Assembly: GCA_964016105.1 (NCBI GenBank)
Contig: CAXHEX010000016.1
Coordinates: 1-64,000 of the forward strand
DNA: 64,000 nt
Direction: 5' to 3'
Source: Ketobacter sp964016105
GTDB lineage: Bacteria; Pseudomonadota; Gammaproteobacteria; Pseudomonadales; Ketobacteraceae
Position 1 is the first letter of the stretch, and every line of letters starts with the position of its first letter. Below, in pieces: positions 60,103-64,000 of this stretch. The position numbers were made by a program, and so were the translations under genes. The notes below the pieces were generated by a model that was not told where the DNA came from, did not search any database, and worked only from the letters and a program-made list of their open reading frames with translations.

Positions 60103-60127
60103 TAGGGGTGGACTGATTCCACCCCTA
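60103..60127. terminator. Bidirectional terminator hairpin
   Basis: TAGGGGTGGA at 60103-60112 and TCCACCCCTA at 60118-60127 form a perfect 10-bp stem with a 5-base loop between two convergent genes (lipoprotein, stop 60076; NlpC, stop 60135). The T-run after it is weak, but position and symmetry fit a shared terminator. Confidence 0.7.
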
Positions 60128-60134
60128 TTCATGG

Positions 60135-60605
60135 TTACAGCAGACGTCGGCTGTGCCAGTATTTGTCTTTCCAATAGGGGTTGTCCAAGTCTGAAATCAT
60201 CACGCCCCGTTTTTCAGATACATGTAGAAATTGGTTTTTCCCCATATAAATCCCCACGTGTTTCTGTTTTAATCCGGTTTTAAAAAATACAAGATCACCC
60301 GTAGATAGATTGCGCTGCTTTATTTTACTTCCGTGTGCTGATAACAGCTTGGTGGTTCTTGGAACTGGTTGTTTGAAGACTTCTTGATAGGTCAGTTGTA
60401 CAAATGCTGAACAGTCAATGCCAGTCCGATCGGTTCCTCCGTACTTGTGTTTTACTCCTTTCCAGGCTTGATAATGGGCATTCAATGCGTGGTAGTGATT
60501 TGATGGCTTGCTATCAACCTGATGAGAGTATCGATCTGATGGAATAGTGCTGCACCCGCCTAAAAACCCCAGTGTAAGAACGGTGATCAAATAGAGCTTG
60601 AGCAT
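60135..60605 (-). CDS. NlpC/P60 family peptidoglycan-hydrolase-like lipoprotein
   Basis: A 156-residue lipoprotein (lipobox LGGC, Cys18) with an NlpC/P60 cysteine-peptidase domain. Catalytic Cys65 is in GIDCSAF, His116 in KHVGIYMG and a third polar residue, His128, in FLHVS. This is the Spr/MepS-like endopeptidase arrangement, cutting cross-links in peptidoglycan at the outer membrane. AAAGGAA precedes the start. It is co-directional with and 14 bases downstream of the exported hydrolase gene. Confidence 0.93.
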   Translation of the reverse strand: MLKLYLITVLTLGFLGGCSTIPSDRYSHQVDSKPSNHYHALNAHYQAWKGVKHKYGGTDRTGIDCSAFVQLTYQEVFKQPVPRTTKLLSAHGSKIKQRNLSTGDLVFFKTGLKQKHVGIYMGKNQFLHVSEKRGVMISDLDNPYWKDKYWHSRRLL

Positions 60606-60619
60606 TAGGGTTCCTTTGT

Positions 60620-61645
60620 TTATCGATAGGACGTTAACACAAAATCGATGGCCTGATTTAGAGCAAAATCGGGTGCGTCATGTTCGAATCGGGGATTCGG
60701 GATTTTGACATCAAAATAATGGCTCTCGGTGTTTTTGTATTGATAGCGGTAGCCTCCAAATGTAAAGGATAATAGGGTGCTACTGTCGTGCATATACACC
60801 GCAGAGTGGTAGGGCATATAGGTTGTTTTAAAACCGTCCGATTCCAGGTATGAGGCCACAGGATACCACTTATTATGGGTGAAAAACTGGCTTACATTGA
60901 GTTGCCAACTGGCTTCACCATCGCTTAAGGCAATTGCGCAGGTAGCCATGGGTTCAATCACATTTTGCAGAAAATAGCCGTCATCCTCAGTTTCCCGCAA
61001 CCATCCGTAGTGTCTGTTATGTGCCCTGTGCCCGTTAAACATCTGCAAGCCTGCAGGGTGCTGGAGCATGTAAAACGCCACCGCTGAAGCAACACTGTTA
61101 TCAACCCAATTGCTGAGGTTAACCCCATGATGGGGGGCATCCACAGATACGTAGGTATCTACTCCCATGTCACTGTATTCCTGGACGAACATGGTTCTAA
61201 CAACAATTCCGCCCATGGATCCCCCAACTACCGCGAAGTGATAGTCGGGCTCTGCCACGCTGTCTATGAGACGAATAAAGTGGGCCAGGTTGCCGGCATT
61301 GTGTTTAAGATCAATTCCGCCGTCTACGTACTCAAAGTACATAACGTCCCAACCCTCGGCTAATAGGCTGTCCATGCGACCCTGCAAGTCATCGCTAAGA
61401 TCATCAAGCTCATCTTCGGGGCGATCGTCATTTTCTGTGTCAAAACCTGAAACCACAAGCAGGACTTTGTCTATAACACCGCTGATGTTTGCCGCCGCCG
61501 CATAGCCGGGGTGTCCATGGAGCGTGGGTACATCTAAAATGCGTCGCTCATAAAGGGCAGGGGCATCTGGATTGGCGCTTACATTCAAACACATCACGCT
61601 CAAAACTATGAGAATGATATTTAAGTAGAGTAGTTTTGAGTTCAT
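60620..61645 (-). CDS. Exported alpha/beta-hydrolase-fold protein
   Basis: A 341-residue protein with a signal peptide (LNIILIVLSVMCLNVSA). The nucleophile-elbow VVGGSMGGIVVR gives a serine hydrolase-like GxSxG. The preceding Asp-rich stretch (SGFDTENDDRPEDELDD) and LLAEGWDVMYFEYVDGGIDL resemble lipase-type helices around a lid. Later His candidates lie in VDAPHHGVNL. It probably hydrolyses esters in the periplasm or extracellular space. AAAGGATA precedes the start. Same strand as the NlpC and the following hydrolase gene. Confidence 0.82.
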   Translation of the reverse strand: MNSKLLYLNIILIVLSVMCLNVSANPDAPALYERRILDVPTLHGHPGYAAAANISGVIDKVLLVVSGFDTENDDRPEDELDDLSDDLQGRMDSLLAEGWDVMYFEYVDGGIDLKHNAGNLAHFIRLIDSVAEPDYHFAVVGGSMGGIVVRTMFVQEYSDMGVDTYVSVDAPHHGVNLSNWVDNSVASAVAFYMLQHPAGLQMFNGHRAHNRHYGWLRETEDDGYFLQNVIEPMATCAIALSDGEASWQLNVSQFFTHNKWYPVASYLESDGFKTTYMPYHSAVYMHDSSTLLSFTFGGYRYQYKNTESHYFDVKIPNPRFEHDAPDFALNQAIDFVLTSYR

Positions 61646-61702
61646 GGAATATCCTTTATTTCCAATACGATTAGATCGTTAAATTGCTAATAGTCTATTC
61701 AT

Positions 61703-63202
61703 TTACTGTTCTTGAACGCCTATTTGAGACTGTTGGGCCCAGGCTTTGATCAAATCACCATCGGGCGCTAACAGATGCCCCTTGGCAACGGCTTCATCCA
61801 CGGAATCGTTCACCAACGATACATAAGTTTCGTGATCCGGATACAGAGATGCCAGGGTTTCTTCGTCAAACAGGTCAGTGGTGCCGTACAGGCTGCAGAA
61901 TAAATCATCCTCACTCTGGCCTTCACCGGATAGTGTTGCAATGGGGACGTCCACATAGGGCGTGCGGATACCGCCCAATACATTGCCGTATTCATCCCTC
62001 ACAAATGATGCTGTCTCCTCATCGAACTGGAAGCGGTCAGCAGAGGCGGGTGCCATGCCGGTTCGTAGCCATTGATCCAGGGCGTTTAATGAGGCTTTCA
62101 CTACAAAATGTTGGGGGCCAGAGTTCACTGGTTTGCCACATTTTTTAATGACGGGCACTGGGTAACGACTCTCAATTACAGCGGCTACTTGGGGGTTGGT
62201 TCCCCTGTCCGTAAGACCGATATTTCCTACATAGCGATCGGCATGGGCAGTACCGGCCACCTCCCACACCCGGAATAGGTCGGTATCAGGTTGAGCATCA
62301 AGGTACGCGCCCAGGATGGTGGAGTCCGTTTCGGTTTGCAACATCATTACGGGTACATCTAGATCATCACGGACAAACACCGTGTCACGAACTTCAAAGC
62401 CAAGCTCCCTGAGTTCTGGGTCCGGCTGCAACGGGGCGGAACCATGCACGCGGCTGTGGATGTAATACCCATCAAACACCTGATCACGGGGTGCAATGGC
62501 ATTAATATAGGTCACCATAAAGTCTGCAGACTGAGATTCGCCGGAAGCAATGACGCGTTCCGCCACCAGGTCTCCTAATGGATTGAAATTTTGCGGTTGT
62601 GTCACCGACAAGCCCACTTGGCTAAAGATATCGTAAGCATACTGGTCACCAGGATGAATCAGAGTGCCATAACGAGAAGGCTTGATTGTTTTCAGTGACA
62701 GATCCAGCGGCAGGACTGTGACACCCGCGCCGTCAATGCCGGACTTTTGCGCCGACACGCCAATCCAGACATAGCCGCTGCGCAATAATTCCGTATGGGC
62801 CATGATCCATTCGGAAGACGCTTCGGTTCCACCACTCACGTTCAACCATTCCATGATGACAGTACCATTGAAATCAGCGGGATCAATGGGGCGATAGACC
62901 ACCATGCGGGTACGAAATTCTGCTTCGTCCAGTACTTCCACATCCCATTTGCCATCTTCGGAGCGGGGCTGGGCTGTCTCGTAGCTTTGCGCCGTACCCT
63001 GGATGAAATACTCAGCTTTTTCATAGCCAAAGGGCTTTAACGGAATCATCGTAGACCCCACCAGCCAGGGTATGCCGGGAACAAACCCTTCATCGGGGAT
63101 ATCTTGTTTACAGCCGGTCAGCTGCAACAGGGCTCCTATTATTATTAAGTTTATAAAGTGTGAGGTTATTCTAAAAGAGACGTTTTTCTTGTTATTTTGC
63201 AT
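61703..63202 (-). CDS. Lipoprotein with alpha/beta-hydrolase domain (Abhydrolase_10 type)
   Basis: A 499-residue protein from ATG 63202 (MQNNKKNVSFRITSHF); GTG or other starts up to 63232 add unlikely residues. Signal peptide ending in lipobox LTGC. The domain is the long alpha/beta-hydrolase-like family often annotated as 'alpha/beta hydrolase domain-containing protein', with VIMEWLNVSGG, the nucleophile region VIASGESQSADFMVTYINA and the C-terminal GTAHADRYVGN. Such proteins are frequent in steroid- and hydrocarbon-degrading bacteria. The actual substrate is unknown. Same strand as the two downstream genes. Confidence 0.85.
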   Translation of the reverse strand: MQNNKKNVSFRITSHFINLIIIGALLQLTGCKQDIPDEGFVPGIPWLVGSTMIPLKPFGYEKAEYFIQGTAQSYETAQPRSEDGKWDVEVLDEAEFRTRMVVYRPIDPADFNGTVIMEWLNVSGGTEASSEWIMAHTELLRSGYVWIGVSAQKSGIDGAGVTVLPLDLSLKTIKPSRYGTLIHPGDQYAYDIFSQVGLSVTQPQNFNPLGDLVAERVIASGESQSADFMVTYINAIAPRDQVFDGYYIHSRVHGSAPLQPDPELRELGFEVRDTVFVRDDLDVPVMMLQTETDSTILGAYLDAQPDTDLFRVWEVAGTAHADRYVGNIGLTDRGTNPQVAAVIESRYPVPVIKKCGKPVNSGPQHFVVKASLNALDQWLRTGMAPASADRFQFDEETASFVRDEYGNVLGGIRTPYVDVPIATLSGEGQSEDDLFCSLYGTTDLFDEETLASLYPDHETYVSLVNDSVDEAVAKGHLLAPDGDLIKAWAQQSQIGVQEQ

Positions 63203-63344
63203 TGCAATGAGCTCGTAGTTTCGGAAACACATCCGTGATCTTTTGTTATTTGATAGCAGAGTAATTCAGCTAAGTGATGTGATTCAATCTCTGGGTACAT
63301 TAATTAACAAAACCCAATGCTCATTTTATAGAAAAAATCTGACC

Positions 63345-63467
63345 TTAAAGGGCGCCCATTACCCAACGAATACCGTAAGCAATGACAGCAATGGTCAATA
63401 CGCCACAAGCCCATAAAAATAGCAGCCAAAGTAGTTTTTGGCGCTTAGTTATAGGTTTTTTTGCCAT
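63345..63467 (-). CDS. DUF2474-type (CydX-like) small membrane protein
   Basis: A 40-residue protein, too short for usual gene calls, read from ATG 63467 and stopping at TAA 63345. It has a basic N-terminus (MAKKPITKRQK), one hydrophobic helix (LLWLLFLWACGVLTIAVIA) and a short polar end. It overlaps the cydB stop codon by one base (TGATG). Small one-helix proteins of the DUF2474/CydX kind follow cydB in cytochrome bd or CIO operons and stabilise the oxidase. The match is by position, length and layout. Confidence 0.75.
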   Translation of the reverse strand: MAKKPITKRQKLLWLLFLWACGVLTIAVIAYGIRWVMGAL

Positions 63468-64000
63468 CAGTGGTAGCCGTGATCTGGGTCGATCTTGCCA
63501 CGAAATACCCAGTAAGCATAGGCAGTGTAGGCCAGTATAAGAGGGATCAATACGGCTGCGCCTACCAGCATAAACATCAGGCTGCTATCGGGGGCGGCGG
63601 TGTCGGTGATGTGTAATGAGGGGGGAACAATATAGGGGTAAAAAGTGAATCCCAGCCCGCAAAAACTAATGGTGAAGATGCCTAAAGCTGCTAGAAAAGG
63701 CCGAGACTCATGGCTTCCGTCTTGACCCTGCTTTAAGCCTTTATAGAACCAGAACAAGAGAATCAAAACTAATGTGGGAATTAATACAGCCATGAATACA
63801 GTGGGGAATCCAAACCAGCGATCAAAGTAGACTTCACTTATAAAAGGAGTCCAGAAGCTTACTAAAGCAAGCATTGCCACTGTTAACAGCATGCTGCGTG
63901 ACGCAATGAGGCTTGCTTTGTCCGCAATGGGAGGATGGGTTTTCATCACTAACCAACTGGAACCAAGCATCACGTACCCCGCCACTAATGACACACCGGT
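63467..64000 (-). CDS. cydB: Cytochrome bd ubiquinol oxidase subunit II, C-terminal part
   Basis: The C-terminal 175 or more residues of CydB/CioB; the gene continues past the right edge of the window. Recognisable sequence includes LIASRSMLLTVAMLALVSFW, GLGFTFYPYIVPPSLHITDTAAPDSSLMFMLVGA and the terminal YAYWVFRGKIDPDHGYH typical of the family. The protein is an inner-membrane quinol oxidase subunit, presumably paired with cydA beyond the window. A DUF2474-type gene follows, as in cyanide-insensitive (CIO-type) variants. Confidence 0.94.
   Translation of the reverse strand, partial: TGVSLVAGYVMLGSSWLVMKTHPPIADKASLIASRSMLLTVAMLALVSFWTPFISEVYFDRWFGFPTVFMAVLIPTLVLILLFWFYKGLKQGQDGSHESRPFLAALGIFTISFCGLGFTFYPYIVPPSLHITDTAAPDSSLMFMLVGAAVLIPLILAYTAYAYWVFRGKIDPDHGYH

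Noticed and set aside
1..64000. tRNA, rRNA, CRISPR arrays, insertion sequences, integrases and prophage
   Set aside because: Looked for cloverleaf-like gene ends, regularly spaced repeats, transposase motifs and phage genes in all intergenic regions; none was convincing.

Overview
This 64 kb window is chromosomal DNA of a Gram-negative bacterium, most likely a marine or oil-/lipid-associated gammaproteobacterium. The assignment rests on the mix of lipoproteins, an RND efflux pump, ATP-type PEP carboxykinase, a cyanide-insensitive-type cytochrome bd end, a Mrp/Mnh antiporter operon, and many oxygenases, SDRs, SnoaL-fold proteins and TetR/IclR/LysR regulators. It cannot be taken to genus from sequence reading alone. 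No rRNA, tRNA, CRISPR array, prophage or transposase gene was seen, and no gap between genes exceeds 300 bases. Coding density is high, with many ATGA-type overlaps.

Layout. 0-7.6 kb: a broken or partial SnoaL gene, a small membrane-anchored protein, a 184-bp palindromic MITE-like repeat fused to the end of a glutathionyl-hydroquinone reductase gene, DoxX, a divergent LysR regulator, a YdeP/FdhA-like molybdopterin oxidoreductase and an acetolactate-synthase-like ThDP enzyme. 7.6-14.4 kb: a signalling module (degenerate HD-GYP response regulator diverging from an HTH-REC regulator and a soluble histidine kinase), then a translationally coupled MpaB-like oxygenase/cytochrome P450 pair facing a TetR gene. 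14.4-20.5 kb: a lipoprotein, then a GbsR/MarR regulator with an RND efflux pair. 20.5-25.5 kb: a six-gene catabolic operon (TetR, TauD-type dioxygenase, KstD-like flavoprotein, CoxG-like SRPBCC, SnoaL, SDR) with a 15-bp-arm palindrome in front of the structural genes.

25.6-29.7 kb holds the most unusual locus: a second MpaB/DUF2236 protein diverges from an operon of two tandem paralogous six-helix membrane proteins, a cytochrome-oxidase-subunit-III-like and a subunit-IV-like protein with no catalytic subunit I, and a TetR regulator. 29.8-34.7 kb: pckA with a terminator, then an IclR regulator divergent from an SDR/SnoaL/extended-SDR operon. 34.9-39.6 kb: a REC-PAS-GGDEF-EAL protein and a hybrid histidine kinase. 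39.6-41 kb: a DUF1254/DUF1214 protein. 41.1-48.6 kb: a nine-gene Mrp/Mnh-type cation antiporter operon with three proton-channel-type subunits and a small extra membrane protein. 48.7-58.4 kb: an exported M28 peptidase, a HEPN-like protein, a PhoD phosphatase, a 2OG-Fe(II) oxygenase, two NifX/NifB-domain proteins without nif genes, an alpha/beta hydrolase, a DUF385 protein, an EthD protein and a LysR regulator. 58.5-64 kb: a four-repeat CxxxC lipoprotein, an NlpC/P60 lipoprotein, two exported hydrolases, a 40-residue DUF2474-type protein and the 3' end of cydB.

The recurring theme is oxidation and hydrolysis of hydrophobic ring or chain substrates by many small, locally regulated operons. Several of these have a visible palindrome or spaced direct repeat in the control region next to the regulator gene. 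Substrates cannot be read from the sequence.
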